Source of the DNA: Hyaloperonospora brassicae
Taxonomy: Eukaryota > Oomycota > Peronosporomycetes > Peronosporales > Peronosporaceae
Assembly (NCBI GenBank): GCA_947650285.1
Contig: CANTFL010000174.1
Span: 868,001 to 932,000, forward strand
Direction of reading: 5' to 3'
Length of the DNA: 64,000 nt
Shown here: positions 9,831-20,020 of the stretch, in pieces
How the letters are laid out: each line of letters begins with the position of its first letter
How positions within the stretch are numbered: the first letter of the stretch is position 1
The notes under the pieces: generated by a model
What the model saw: only the letters and a program-made list of their open reading frames with translations
Databases searched by the model: none
What the model was told of the DNA's origin: nothing
Translations under genes and position numbers: made by a program

Positions 9831-12554
9831 TCACAAAAGGCCGATGATTTGACCCAAATCCTTGTCGCCTGGTCTTCTATACGTAATCGAGGCTTGTGCT
9901 CGCTGCTGACTGTCAGCAACCTCGACCTCGCTCAACTCGAGGAACGAACGTAAACCTCTCCACGCAGCTTGAGACTACAAGAGCAAAAACGTGTTGCGTC
10001 AGTGTGTGATGAAGCAGACGAATCATGATGATGGTCCCTACTTGAACGTGATAATCGAGCTCCAGGTTTGCTAGCGAAAGCAATGCCGTCTTCAGATTTG
10101 CAGTTCGTCCGGTACCCATCCGCTTGGATTCCACTTTCAGACTGTTTGCAATGAATTGGACCTGCTCCTTGGCCTCGTTCATGCGATCCTCCGCCTGCGG
10201 CACACCCCAAGAGCTAAAGTTTTGCAACACGAATGACCACAAAAACAACTCGCGCATTTTACGTACCGAAGCCATTTTCTGCTCAGCTCGCATGGCTGAC
10301 GCGGCTGCCCCACTACTCGCTCGAGCAGCCGCGAAGCGCTCTTTGTTGCGTTGCATGCTTGCGTTTGCTTGTTGAACCTCGTGGATAGCTGACTCACGGT
10401 TGTGCATCACAGTCTGCAGGCAATGGTACAAAATTCAGTGCGAAGAGGACTCCAATTTAGTGCAAGTGGGTACGACCCGCACCTTGACAGCGTCTACTTT
10501 GCCCGCCTGGTACCTCACGATCGACACATACATCGACAGCAACTTGTCTAGCTGAGAATAGCAAATTTCACATATCATCGGTGTTGGATCGCCACACGTG
10601 TTGCAAAGCCGTGCTTGTCCTTCGATCCACGTACCTGATCTTGGTAGATATTTGACACGGTCTCAAAGTGGTCGCCAGCGACCTAAACTCAACATCAAAC
10701 TGCTGTCAAAAGGTTCTCCAGCGATATACACATATCCACGACGGCGACACAGAAGCGCACCTCAGCAAGCTGCTTCATATCCGGATCGTGCTTCTCATGC
10801 TCTGACAGAGCCGATAAATAGGTGCCAAATCGCGACAATTCATATCCTTCACTTCGTTGAGCAGCATAGACAATGTCCGAGCAGCGCGTGACCTCTCGAA
10901 TCCGCTTGTCGTATTCATCGATGTGCTGACCGATCTGCAGCCACCAAAAGCAAGAAGCGCGTCAAGTGCAACTTGCGAAAGCATGTAAACGTTACAACGC
11001 AAAATGTAGTTGTGCGTGTACCTTTGCGTAGTCATCATCGGTCTTGATCTCGACTTGCTGCATATTTGCGGATAAGAACACACCATCTTTCAAAGAGCCC
11101 CACAAGGAGCTTACAGAAGCAGGAGTCGGGACATACGCGGCAGCAAGAGATGCCACTTTCAACAGCTCTTTGCCAGCTATAAGGCCCTGTTACAAGTATG
11201 CCCGCGGCTGCGTTAGTTTGCGTTCAGCATGAATGGAATCAAGATAACACGCACACACCTCAGTACTAGCAGTGAGGACGATCTGCAGCTCAAGTGTTTG
11301 CGAAAGCTTCTCATGACTGCAAACTTCGTTCTGACCACACGATCACGAATTGAGCACAGCATACATCGCCAGCAGCAAAACATAGTCACGTACGATAAAG
11401 TACTCCAACGCTTGGCGCCGCTCTTCAACAAACGTCGCATCCATGTTTCCAGTCCAGCGCTTCTCCGGAAGCGGCGGTATGATAGTACCTGACATTCCAC
11501 TCGCATGCGTTACTTTCCATCACTAACACGACATGTGACTCATCTTGTACCTCGGAAGTGCATCAACAGCCGCTGGTGTAACCATTCGAAGTCACTAAAC
11601 CGGCGCTTGACTTGCGCAGCGGAACAAGGAAAGTGTAAGCAGTTCGTCTGCGCCCCGTCAAGCAAAACAAAGTTCATTACAAGTCCATCTTACAAACAGA
11701 TCAACAGAGTACCACCATCATTACCTTTGTCGAGATCACATACTGCGTATAGCGAGAGTATCCTGATCCAACGATCACGGGAGTGCTCACTGACACGGCA
11801 AATGACCGTTGGAAGTCCGGTATCGTCTCTTCCGGTACCTGGACACAAACGTATCAAAAATGCACTTCAGTTTCGTCTCCACGCGTCGGCGCAAATGGCC
11901 GCTACTCCCTTACCACGTTGTCGACTGGTTGCTCGAGCTGAAAGTTTGCAAGTGGCAGCGCCTCTCCAAAGTAGAGACACTGCATCTGGCATTTCCCAGT
12001 ACTCTGCACTAGTGCTACTAGTTTCATAGCGACAAACCAGCAGTCCTTGTTCAGTCGTTCCTGCGACTTTCCACCGCTTGCCAGTCGCCAGATCTACCCA
12101 TAGCCATCACAGACACCCACACCCACAGACCGACACCAACACAAAGCGTCACATCCCAAACACCAAAAACACCATTTACGTGACCCCACTTTCTTCCACA
12201 CACCTCTCGATTCGCATCATTCACCAGCTTCGCTCGACGGATAAACGCCGCGCCTTCGATACCGCCAATGTAGCCATCTGTGTCCGCATCGACCTGCCGC
12301 AACAACCGCCACAATGTCAGCTATCAGCTCATACAAAAATTCAGCGAACACGACGCTTGCCCAAGAAATGCTCCAACAGTCAGACGACAGCAACAACAAA
12401 GACAGTCAGAGGCCCGTACGATATGGAAAAGTCTCGAGTACAACACGCCCTCTTCACTGCTGAACGTGATCTGTCCATTGACAAAAGAGATGCTGAAGTC
12501 ACTGCCACTAGCGCTGCTGTCGCTTGTTGTTGCCGCGCCGCTTCCCGCGCGCAT
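9831..12554 (-). CDS. EH-PX-BAR sorting nexin (multi-exon)
   Basis: Likely an endosomal membrane-remodelling protein. From the 3' end: the last exon 9974-9831 and exon 10194-10042 encode the last BAR helices (AEDRMNEAKEQVQF..., then AAWRGLRSFLELSEVEVADS). More BAR exons follow up to about 11190. The PX domain at about 11250-11620 carries RRFSDFEWLHQRL and, after a short intron, IIPPLPEKR plus VEERRQALEYF, the phosphoinositide-binding core. The exon at 12060-11920 and the one before it encode an EPS15-homology domain: a canonical EF-hand loop DADTDGYIGGIE, then RLASGGKSQERLNKD and WFVAMKLVALVQ. EH domains bind NPF-type peptides. The N-terminal exon (ATG at 12554) is a Ser/Gly-rich leader and least certain. 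EH ahead of PX-BAR is not the standard sorting nexin layout. About ten introns are inferred by eye. Confidence 0.7.
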
Positions 12555-12638
12555 CTTCCTCAGCGTCGCTCGTCTTCTTTGCAGTCGGTCGTGGCGTTTC
12601 GTCGCTTGTGCGCATGGATGAAGTCTACTTATGTAGAC

Positions 12639-12708
12639 CACACCATATCCACACCACGTCCACACACATCCACACCACATCCACACCACTGTCCCTCGAA
12701 GCGCTTGC
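12639..12708. repeat. CCACA/CCACATC-type short tandem repeat
   Basis: Imperfect tandem copies of a 6-12 bp ACCACA-containing unit, located between the divergent sorting nexin and Gid8 starts. It is probably a non-coding microsatellite in the shared upstream region. Confidence 0.6.
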
Positions 12709-12997
12709 TTCGTACTTACGCGGGAAGCTCCATCCTTGAAGGCAGCGCCGGGCGGTGTCTTCCTCTTCATGCAGCGCTCCTCGCAGGCCGATGTACCGCT
12801 CGACAGGTCACGCGTACCTGCCGACGCATGCACAGGCCCCAGTGGTGATGCAGCTACTGGTCGCTGTGTGCTCGTCAAGCGCGGTTCTCGACGGCATGCG
12901 CGCGTCTCGAGGGAGTGCGTTGGTGCCGGATCGGATGTTATCTTAGAGGCAGGAGCTGAGCTGGTACTCTGTGTAATCTTTTCTTTGCTTCAGGTCC

Positions 12998-13840
12998 ATG
13001 AACCGCCTCGTGATGGAGTATCTAGTAGGAAAGGGATACCGAGAGGTTGCTGAAGCGTTCCGGCGTGACTCGGGTACCACACGTGCGTGAGTGTAGAGCA
13101 GTGACGAGGTGCCGTGCAAAGCGTTTGGCTAACGTGCCTCTGCTTACTCGATGGACATGGGACCACTCGTAGCGACCGTTGACTTGCAATTGGTGCAGGA
13201 ACGCATGAGTGTGCAGCAATTTCTGCTCGAGGGTCGTGTTCAGAGCGCACGCGGCAAATTGGTGAACATGGAGCCCCACTTGCTGCAGAAGGAGAGCGCG
13301 ATGGACTTCTTGTTGGCGAAACAAGAGCTGATTGAGCTGATCAAACGTCAGGAGATCGAAGAAGCGTTGCAGTTTGCAATCGAAAACCTCGCACCATTCG
13401 GTCGAGCGAGCGTGGGTGGTCACACGTGGTGATGCTGTAGATGGATGGAAAAGAATGGTTTCTTATGGTATGAGTGATGTACAGCCCCATTTTCTCCGTG
13501 AGATCGAACAGACAATGTCACTTGTTGCGTTCCAAAATCCGTCCGAGTCGCCACTGGGGTATTTGCTGGAGCAATCTCAACGCTGCCGTGTGGCGAGCGA
13601 AGTCAACTCGGCGATCTTGCGAAGCCAAGTGCAGGAACCCGGTACGTGGTGAAGTACGCATCGAAGTCAATGAACTGATTTGTTCTTGTACTTACGTCAC
13701 TGCCTTTCTGTCGATCGGGTTCGTGTACAGAGCCCATGCTGTCCTTGATGGTCCAGCAATTCCATTACATGGAAGAACAGCTGGAAACTAAGCTCAGCCG
13801 TCGCTCGCATGGCATCCGAGTTGACGACTCGACACGCTAG
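12998..13840 (+). CDS. GID8: Gid8-like LisH/CTLH subunit of the GID (CTLH) E3 ubiquitin ligase
   Basis: Scaffold subunit of the GID/CTLH ubiquitin ligase. Exons 12998-13082, 13173-13411, 13485-13641 and 13731-13840 join in phase to give 196 residues, slightly shorter than typical Gid8 (about 220). Exon 1 is the LisH motif (MNRLVMEYLVGKGYREVAEA). Exon 2 carries the CTLH start (VQERMSVQQFLLEGRVQSA) and the CRA beginning (LAKQELIELIKRQEIEEAL). Exon 3 has the CRA signature (MSLVAFQNPSESPLGYLLEQ). Exon 4 is the helical tail. The family usually has 20-30 residues before the LisH methionine. An acceptor (ttcag) lies just upstream of 12994, so a short upstream coding exon is possible but I could not place it. 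Convergent with the Lines gene. Confidence 0.85.
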
Positions 13841-14002
13841 ACGACTTGCAACAGTGTCTTGTTTCACGGTCGCCTCAAGCGGCACTCTCGTACAGAGTCG
13901 TCGCGATGCGCCGGTCCCGTTGTGTACGAGTGCGTCATTGCATAGCGTTTATGCCCGCTGGTCAATCTTGCAAGTCAACTAATCTCAAGCTACTCTGCAC
14001 CA

Positions 14003-15676
14003 TCACTTTGTTTCTTCGTAAAGCTGTTCGATTGCCACCAACCGCCTCGTGAGAGGTCCAGCACGATAGGGGAATAAATCAGCAGCAGCAAGTCGATCGA
14101 TGTCAAGTCGCAGTCGGATGAGCACGCTCATCACACCTTCCAGTCGCTGACAAGCCTGCAGCTTTTGCTTACTCGTCCTCCACTGTGTGTTGAGACGTCG
14201 CAAGTATTGCACGATGTACCTGAGCATTTGCGTTTCTGCAGCAGCAAGGAAAAAACAAATGAGTGGGGAGGGGCGTCAACATATGAACAAGGGGGGGTCC
14301 ATACTCGTACCATCGGACACGAGGAGGTCAAGCAGCACTGAATGGTCCCATCCAAGCGTCTCTACTAGATCCGCAAACAGCAGGTCCGGGTCGAATTCTG
14401 CCGCTAGGTAAGTAGCAACTGACGGGTACGATTGAGCAAGGACGGGGTGACTTGCACACGTTGTCATCCGTGTAAGGTTCTGGAGAACTTCAACCATCGT
14501 GTCGTCTTGCTCAACCAGTACCGTCCAGACTTGCTTCCGACTCACTTGCTGTTCCGACAGGCAGTGCAACGCGTCCTTCGCAGCCGGTAGTCGCCACGTC
14601 TCCGCATCAGCACACCGTCTCCGCAGCGACTCTTCCATCCATGCAGCTCCCACTCGACTTACGCAAAGAAGCCATTGCTGCAGAAAGGGGTACCGTCCCG
14701 AGCTTGCAACGAATGCCGTTTGGCCGCTCACTGTTTGGCTTTCGTCTGCATGGAGCAGCTGCAGTGCCGTGGACGTGCAGGCCGACTGCACCGACCACGC
14801 TAGACACGTCTCAAGCCACTGCGCATACACAGCTTCGAGACCGCTCGCGTCCCGTTTGCCACCGTCATCTTCCTGTTCTAGGCCAAGCCACGAAGTCGCG
14901 AGCGCTTGAAAATCGCCGAGCAGCTTCAAGACTGCACAGGATACAAAAGTCGGTTGACTCGCGTAGTCCATTGCCATGCAAACGTCGTCGACGAGTGCTA
15001 TCACGACTTTGCCCAGTGCGACTCGAAAGTGATCGGTGCTCTCCAAGTGGCAGACGCGTTTGACGATGTCGCTCATCAGCGCAAGCGCCTCGTACTGCAC
15101 CGAGTCCGGAGCGGCTGTTGCTCGCGTGACCTCGAGACCTTCTCCGGAGCCGTCGACTGGCAAGAAGACACTGCGCACCATGGCCCCCACCTGTCGTATC
15201 GTGGCTGCAACTGCCTGTCGATACGGGAACGCCAGGCCACATTCTGACTGATTGTCTCGGTCGTCTTCTCCCAACAGCTCCACAGTTTGCACAGTCAGGA
15301 GCTGCCGCAGCAACTGGAAGCGGAACCCGCTGGCCTCTCGTCCCCACCCCGTCGCTGGTATCGTCGAAAGAGCGCTGTTTCGTGCCACCAGTGTGCCAAC
15401 AACCACGTGGACGGTCAGTACGCGCCACTATCTAACGGAGTCGGGTGCTAACAACAAGTCTCACATGATGACACGAGTCACGCATTGCGTCTCGACGATG
15501 CCGCCGTCCACGAGGACCTTCCGCAGCTCTTCTTTGGCTGCATACGCCAACAGGACGTCGTCGTGATCGATGTGCTTGATGAACGTGTCTACTTCAGTCT
15601 GCGTGAGTTCATGACGGCACCGAACCGCAGCTGCAGTAGCCCTAATGCCGCGGAGTTCTACGCCCCACTCTGGCAT
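14003..15676 (-). CDS. Lines-like protein
   Basis: Three exons join in phase: 15676-15482, 15427-14311 and 14235-14003 (514 residues). The C-terminus matches the Lines family: DLVETLGWDHSVLLDLLVSD, then ETQMLRYIVQYLRRLN and, near the end, RLRLDIDRLAAADLFPY. These correspond to the conserved 'DH-LLDFL-S-ET--L-Y---YL' and 'LF-Y' blocks. The remainder is helical, with short repeats like an ARM/HEAT-type protein (LLAYAAKEELRKVLVDG in exon 1). In animals Lines modulates Wnt/Wingless signalling, a pathway absent from oomycetes, so the cellular role here is unknown. The N-terminus may extend further upstream. The splice donor after exon 1 (gtgact) is the least certain junction. Confidence 0.7.
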
Positions 15677-16730
15677 TTGATGCAGCACTTGGTATCCACC
15701 AATCGATCACGCGGCGATCTTGAAGAGCCGCAGAAAAGTGCCGTGAAGGCCATTGCAGCTTGGAAGCAAAACCCAATGGAGACGTCGCTTTGGATCGGTA
15801 GCAGGTGATTGAGCAGCAGCGAAAGCTTTTGCAGATACACGAACAAGACGAGGAGGAGGAAGTCGATGAAGAAGAAGACGAAGATCCACTTGATGATCGG
15901 ATACACATATGCATAGCACCTGCGAATGACGTCGTAGCCACTTCTGCGGTCGAGACTGTCGTTGCTGCAAGCCCACGAAGCTCCAGCTACTATAGCGGAC
16001 ACTGTGCGTTCCGACAATTGGATCCCTACATTATCAAGTTACGACTCGTCCGGTGTGGCGCTCACGTGAGCTCATCCGTCACTCCAGCGCATCGAACGTT
16101 TGCCATCGTTCGACCACTCCTCACTTTTGTCAGAAGGAATACTATGCACCAGACGTAACGGCGCTGTTGTAGCAGCTGATCGTGTCAAAAGCACTTGCGC
16201 ACATCGCGAACTGCTACTTGTCGCCTGGAGCTTCTCGGGTCCCACCAGTTCCGATGGAAAGCAGCCCAATTCAGTCTCTCCCAAGCCACTCGGACTGTCC
16301 AGGAGCGACCCGACAGCGCGGACAATAAGCACACCCGCTGCCACGCAACGCACGAGCGGACAGGAACAAACGTCGACGTGGTCGCTTCTTCGTACCGAGA
16401 GGAACGATCACCAAGCGACACAACGTGACTCGACATGCAACAGCACTGCAACTTCAACTAGACCTCTCGTGCGAGTGCCACGTCACTATCGCTCTCCATT
16501 CCGTTTGTTGCTCGGGTTTTGGCTATTGCTAATGGCTCACATTGGACGGTCGTCCGAGGCGGTGGAGTGCTATTTGCGCAACTTTAGCGACGGAGAGATC
16601 AACCACCACGAGATCCTGGAGATCACGCTCTGCTACGGACTGCAGTGCCTGTCAAAGACCTTTCCAGTCCTCGTCCGCAGCATCACATGCAGCGAATTAC
16701 GAACTATCACAGGTCAGTGCGTCCAATCGA
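15677..16730 (+). other. exon-like fragments of an unidentified + strand gene next to the E1 insertion
   Basis: Three stretches read like coding sequence on the + strand but do not chain with confidence. One is an acidic segment from about 15805 (EEEEVDEEEDEDPLDD). Another frame near 16176-16330 contains KALAHIANCYLSPGASRVPP. The last, at about 16510-16711, contains EAVECYLRNFSDGEINHHEI and LCYGLQCLSKTFPVLVRSI. The last exon could end at 16711, where a good donor (gtcagtgcg) begins. E1 then lies inside the following intron, and downstream exons would have to be in 24432-24643 or beyond 33308. I do not recognise the product. The N-terminal exon of the Lines gene may also overlap the left part on the other strand. 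Confidence 0.3.
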
Positions 16731-17169
16731 TGTAACGGGGTAGCCCGTTACATGAGATTGTCATTAAAACAATTTGACAATAAAGAATATTACGTCGAAT
16801 ATTCTTTTAACAATATCACAGACATGGTGATATTGTTGAGATGACTGAAGGGTCTACTCATTGGTTGATATCGTGATGATATCAACCCACCTATCGCTGC
16901 TAGACGCGCGCAATGGGTGGTGAGTATACGTCGTCATACATTTAGTTATATTGGTATAATTAAGTCAGGACAACAGAAGATTCAAGGAGTTATAGGACTT
17001 AATTATATTAATACAGTTTTACTTTTAACAGAGACTAGTCTGACTACTTAGTCTCCTTTCCTTCCTCTGTGTTCTTTCAACACCTAGCAGGGCACTGTCG
17101 ACCACTGTCGTCAGTGGAAGTATACTCCGTACTGGTCAACCAGTACGTAGTCAACAGTGCCCCGTTTCA
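16731..17169 (+). repeat. E1 5' LTR
   Basis: Begins TGTAACGGGG and ends CCCCGTTTCA, imperfect inverted termini. It contains several perfect stems (for example arms TTGATATC/GATATCAA near 16863-16885) and a three-way-junction-like fold in its last 75 nt (17090-17162). Same length as the 3' LTR. Confidence 0.95.
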
Positions 17170-17171
17170 CC

Positions 17172-17188
17172 TGGTAGCACTTAGTAGT
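17172..17188 (+). other. E1 primer-binding site
   Basis: TGGTAGCACT immediately follows the 5' LTR after two bases. The same ten bases follow the 5' LTRs of E2 and E4 on the opposite strand, supporting a tRNA primer site shared by the family. I cannot name the tRNA. Confidence 0.55.
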
Positions 17189-17219
17189 CCGTTCAAGGAC
17201 CAAAACCCCATCGCCCAAC

Positions 17220-18338
17220 ATGAACTTGCTGGACGATGTAGACGGCGACAGCTTTCACGGAACCCGTGAAAGCTACCCCCATTTGAGCGACATCGAATGG
17301 AGTGCGATCGAACGAATGAGCTCGACCGTTGGCGAGGAAGCCATATGGGCCATGCTATCCTCAAGGGATAGGGACCAGAAACATGTCGTCATTAGCAAGT
17401 TCTTGCAACGCGAACTTGATGAGTCGCGAGCGCAGGTGACCTGGTTACAACAACAAGATCATCAGCGGACCGAAGCACTGAGACAACAACAGTCTCAGTC
17501 CGCAGAGCCGACGTGTGAGCGTCGACGGGAGTCTCTAAAACTAGAGGTCTCCAAGTACTGGGGAGTCGAGGAAGACTCCCTGTGGAGGTGGTTCGTCGAG
17601 CTGGACGATGCCATCGATGCTCGTCGCATCGACGATGAGCGAATGCAAGCCTCATTCGCTCTGTCTAACCTGGCAGGAGAAGCCAGAGCTTGGGCCCTGA
17701 ACCTCAAGTTGCACGACTTAAATGTGTTTGGGTCGTTGAGGATATTCAAGACCCTGCTCAGTGAGACGTTCGAGCCGCCCAGAGCAGAGTATAGGAATCT
17801 TTCGGAGCTCCTGCAACTCAAGCAGGATAAACGTAAGGTTCACGCTTACGCCCAACGTGTACGCTACCTTGCAAGCTGCATGGTAGTGAACCCTGTGAGT
17901 GAGTTTGTGTTGATCACAATCTTTAATCAAGGGCTTTCAGACGGTCCCGTTAGGGACCACCTGTTCCGCGGAGAGCTAAAGACGCTCTCAGAGGCAATCT
18001 TTGCAGCGGAGCAAGAATATTATAGTGGGAGACAGGCTCACGCTACGTTGACTCCGCATCGTCCTCAGAGACGATTAGCAGTCGGAGGTCCAGAACCAAT
18101 GGATCTCTGTCAAGTTGAGGGCGAGAAACCTCGCCCTATGAACGACAAGCGAATTGTGAGATGCCATCGCTGTCACAAGTTGGGACATCATGCATACGAC
18201 TGCAGTGTCCCCCGCTCAGCACGTCGCGGTGCTGAGCGCAGTATTCACCCACCAGAAAGAAGAACTGAAGGGCGAGGGTCCGTTGCTGTTGCGAAGTCGC
18301 AACAGCGAGGTGGACCATCAAAAAACGGTCGGGATTAG
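17220..18338 (+). CDS. gag: E1 Gag with CCHC zinc knuckle
   Basis: Structural protein of the retroelement particle, 372 residues, intact from ATG to TAG. It has an N-terminal coiled-coil-like Gln/Arg-rich segment (about residues 60-105), then a retrotransposon gag core (WRWFVELDDAIDARR, later LLQLKQDKRKVHAYAQRVRY). A CCHC nucleic-acid-binding knuckle is near residue 320 (CHRCHKLGHHAYDC). Its frame differs from the protease frame downstream, so Pol would need a frameshift or separate initiation, or this copy has decayed. This is the only fully open sense gene of E1. Its DNA contains many perfect hairpins, for instance 11-bp arms at 17250-17260/17264-17274. Confidence 0.9.
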   Translation: MNLLDDVDGDSFHGTRESYPHLSDIEWSAIERMSSTVGEEAIWAMLSSRDRDQKHVVISKFLQRELDESRAQVTWLQQQDHQRTEALRQQQSQSAEPTCERRRESLKLEVSKYWGVEEDSLWRWFVELDDAIDARRIDDERMQASFALSNLAGEARAWALNLKLHDLNVFGSLRIFKTLLSETFEPPRAEYRNLSELLQLKQDKRKVHAYAQRVRYLASCMVVNPVSEFVLITIFNQGLSDGPVRDHLFRGELKTLSEAIFAAEQEYYSGRQAHATLTPHRPQRRLAVGGPEPMDLCQVEGEKPRPMNDKRIVRCHRCHKLGHHAYDCSVPRSARRGAERSIHPPERRTEGRGSVAVAKSQQRGGPSKNGRD

Positions 18339-18448
18339 TTGGGGCGGAGCGCCCTACTGATCCAGCAACATAAAGAGAATTTACAAATCTCCTGAAGAAG
18401 GTTGCTCCCGACAAACAATTTCTGTGTGTCTCTGCACCTGGTGATGAG

Positions 18449-18822
18449 GTGCCTCTCATCACCTCGAAGTTAGAAGTGACAAAAGACTTGTCACTTCGCG
18501 CCCTAGTTGACTGTGGGGCGTCGAACAAGTTTGTTCGTCGCCAGTCGCTAGAGGCGGGAAGTTTTAACTTCGTGGAGGGGGGGATCCCTCCAACGAAGAT
18601 GACGGTGCGCCTAGCGACAGGCGCATCGATCACTGTGAAGAAACGTGTAGTCGGAATTTACTACACATAAAAGGCGAGCAGTACGATGATGATTTCATCG
18701 TGCTTGACCTGGATGACAAGTTCGACGTCATCTTAGGGTTGCCTTGGCTCAGGAAATACGATTCAAGGGTGAGTTGGCAGTATCTATCGGTTACGATACC
18801 CTGCCACTTGTTCCTCAGATAA
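18449..18822 (+). pseudogene. pol: E1 aspartic protease (frameshifted)
   Basis: Retropepsin that would cut Gag-Pol. The active-site turn is visible as ALVDCGASNKFVRR, with D-C-G-A in place of D-S/T-G-A. The frame breaks near 18665, after VVGIYYT; the remainder continues in another frame (GEQYDDDFIVLDLDD... ILGLPWLRKYD) to the stop at 18820-18822. E4 keeps the two halves in one frame, so the break is a lesion in E1. Confidence 0.8.
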
Positions 18823-18838
18823 CCACCTGACGAATATC

Positions 18839-20020
18839 TTGGAACGCCTACACTCACGTGGGTGTACTACAAGCGAGTGCGATGGCCTCACTTGTGGTAC
18901 GGTCGTTAGCACGACTGTACAAGAACAGAATGTAGATGATCACTACATTGTGGAGAAAGCTCTCCCAGATCCTGTGGAAGTGATTTCCCAGGAGGTAATC
19001 GAACCAGTGAATGTCTTGGTTAATCTTGGATTAAGCGTAGGCGCTTACACGCTTGATATGGTTGATCTGGTTGAGCCTCCGAAACTAACTTCGGAGATAA
19101 TTTAATTGCCGAGGCTAGAACCGAAAGAGTTCTTGCGTGATCTGTGTAGTGGCAAAGTCAAGCAGATCTGTGTACTCGTCCCGGAGGACGTGTACGTTAC
19201 CGATATTCTATCGGCAACGGTGTTTACTGAGACCGAGAGGGTTATCAGCAGTTCATCGATGAACGAAAGCGTCATCGATGAGAAGACTCGGATTGAGAGA
19301 TATGGATCTCAATCCTGGAAGTCGCTCCAGGCAAATCCTTTATATGGTGTTTTGATCGAATTTAAGGATGTATTCCCTGAATCCGTGCCATGCGAGTTGC
19401 CTAAGGACAAAAACACTCGACATGAGATCGAGATCAAGCCGGGCTCGAAGTACTGTGTCATGAAGCAGTGGACACTGCGTCGTGAACAAGTACTAGCGAT
19501 CGACAAGTTCTATGCCGATCGCTTTGCAGTGAGCCATGTGAGAAAATTAACATCCCCTCACAGCTCTCCGACCTTCTGTATGCGAAAGGCCACAGGAGGA
19601 TGGCGGATAGTGCACGCATTCAACAAATTGAATGCTGGAACGGTACCGGCTCAGACGCAGATATCGAGGAAGAACGTTATCATAGATGGTATGTCAAAGA
19701 ATGCCATCTTTTCGTCCATGGATCTGATGGGCGGCTTATATCAGATCCTCATGCGTGAACGGTTTATTCCGTACACGGCAGTGAGCACCCTCAGCGGTAT
19801 GTTGTGGGAGTGGCTAGTGATGCCACAGGGGCTAAGTAATGCCCCTGCGACTTTCAACAGATGTGTATTAAATCTGTTGAGACCTGCGCAGGATTTCGCC
19901 CCGAGTTACTTCGATGATGTCTTCGTCCATAGCCGGGCTTGTATGCCAACCTCAAGAAGTGTATATTTGCGGATATCGAAATACCACTTCTTGGGTGCAT
20001 CTTCGGCAAATACGGCGTAA
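18839..20020 (+). pseudogene. pol: E1 protease-RT linker and reverse transcriptase (N-terminal part)
   Basis: Copies element RNA into DNA. After a poorly conserved linker (18839-19105, with TSECDGLTCGTV also found in E4), RT runs from 19106 to about 19937. Visible motifs are RHEIEIKPGSKYC, SPTFCMRKATGGWRIVHAFN, MPQGLSNAPATFNR and the catalytic YFDD (in SYFDDVFVHS). At about 19937 the sequence jumps from FVHSRA straight to the YANLKKC motif in another frame. E4 has some 25 residues in between, so E1 carries a small deletion. Confidence 0.85.

Noticed and set aside
12324..12878. 184-codon minus ORF spanning the CCACA repeat
   Set aside because: The frame runs through a microsatellite (VVWMWCGCVWTWCG), which is unlikely protein. 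Only its 3' part (from the ATG at 12554) is used in the sorting nexin model.
15485..15808. + strand ORF of 107 codons over the Lines N-terminal exon
   Set aside because: The minus-strand exon joins the Lines protein in phase and reads like helical repeat protein. The + frame has no recognised domain, though its acidic continuation at 15805 keeps some doubt.
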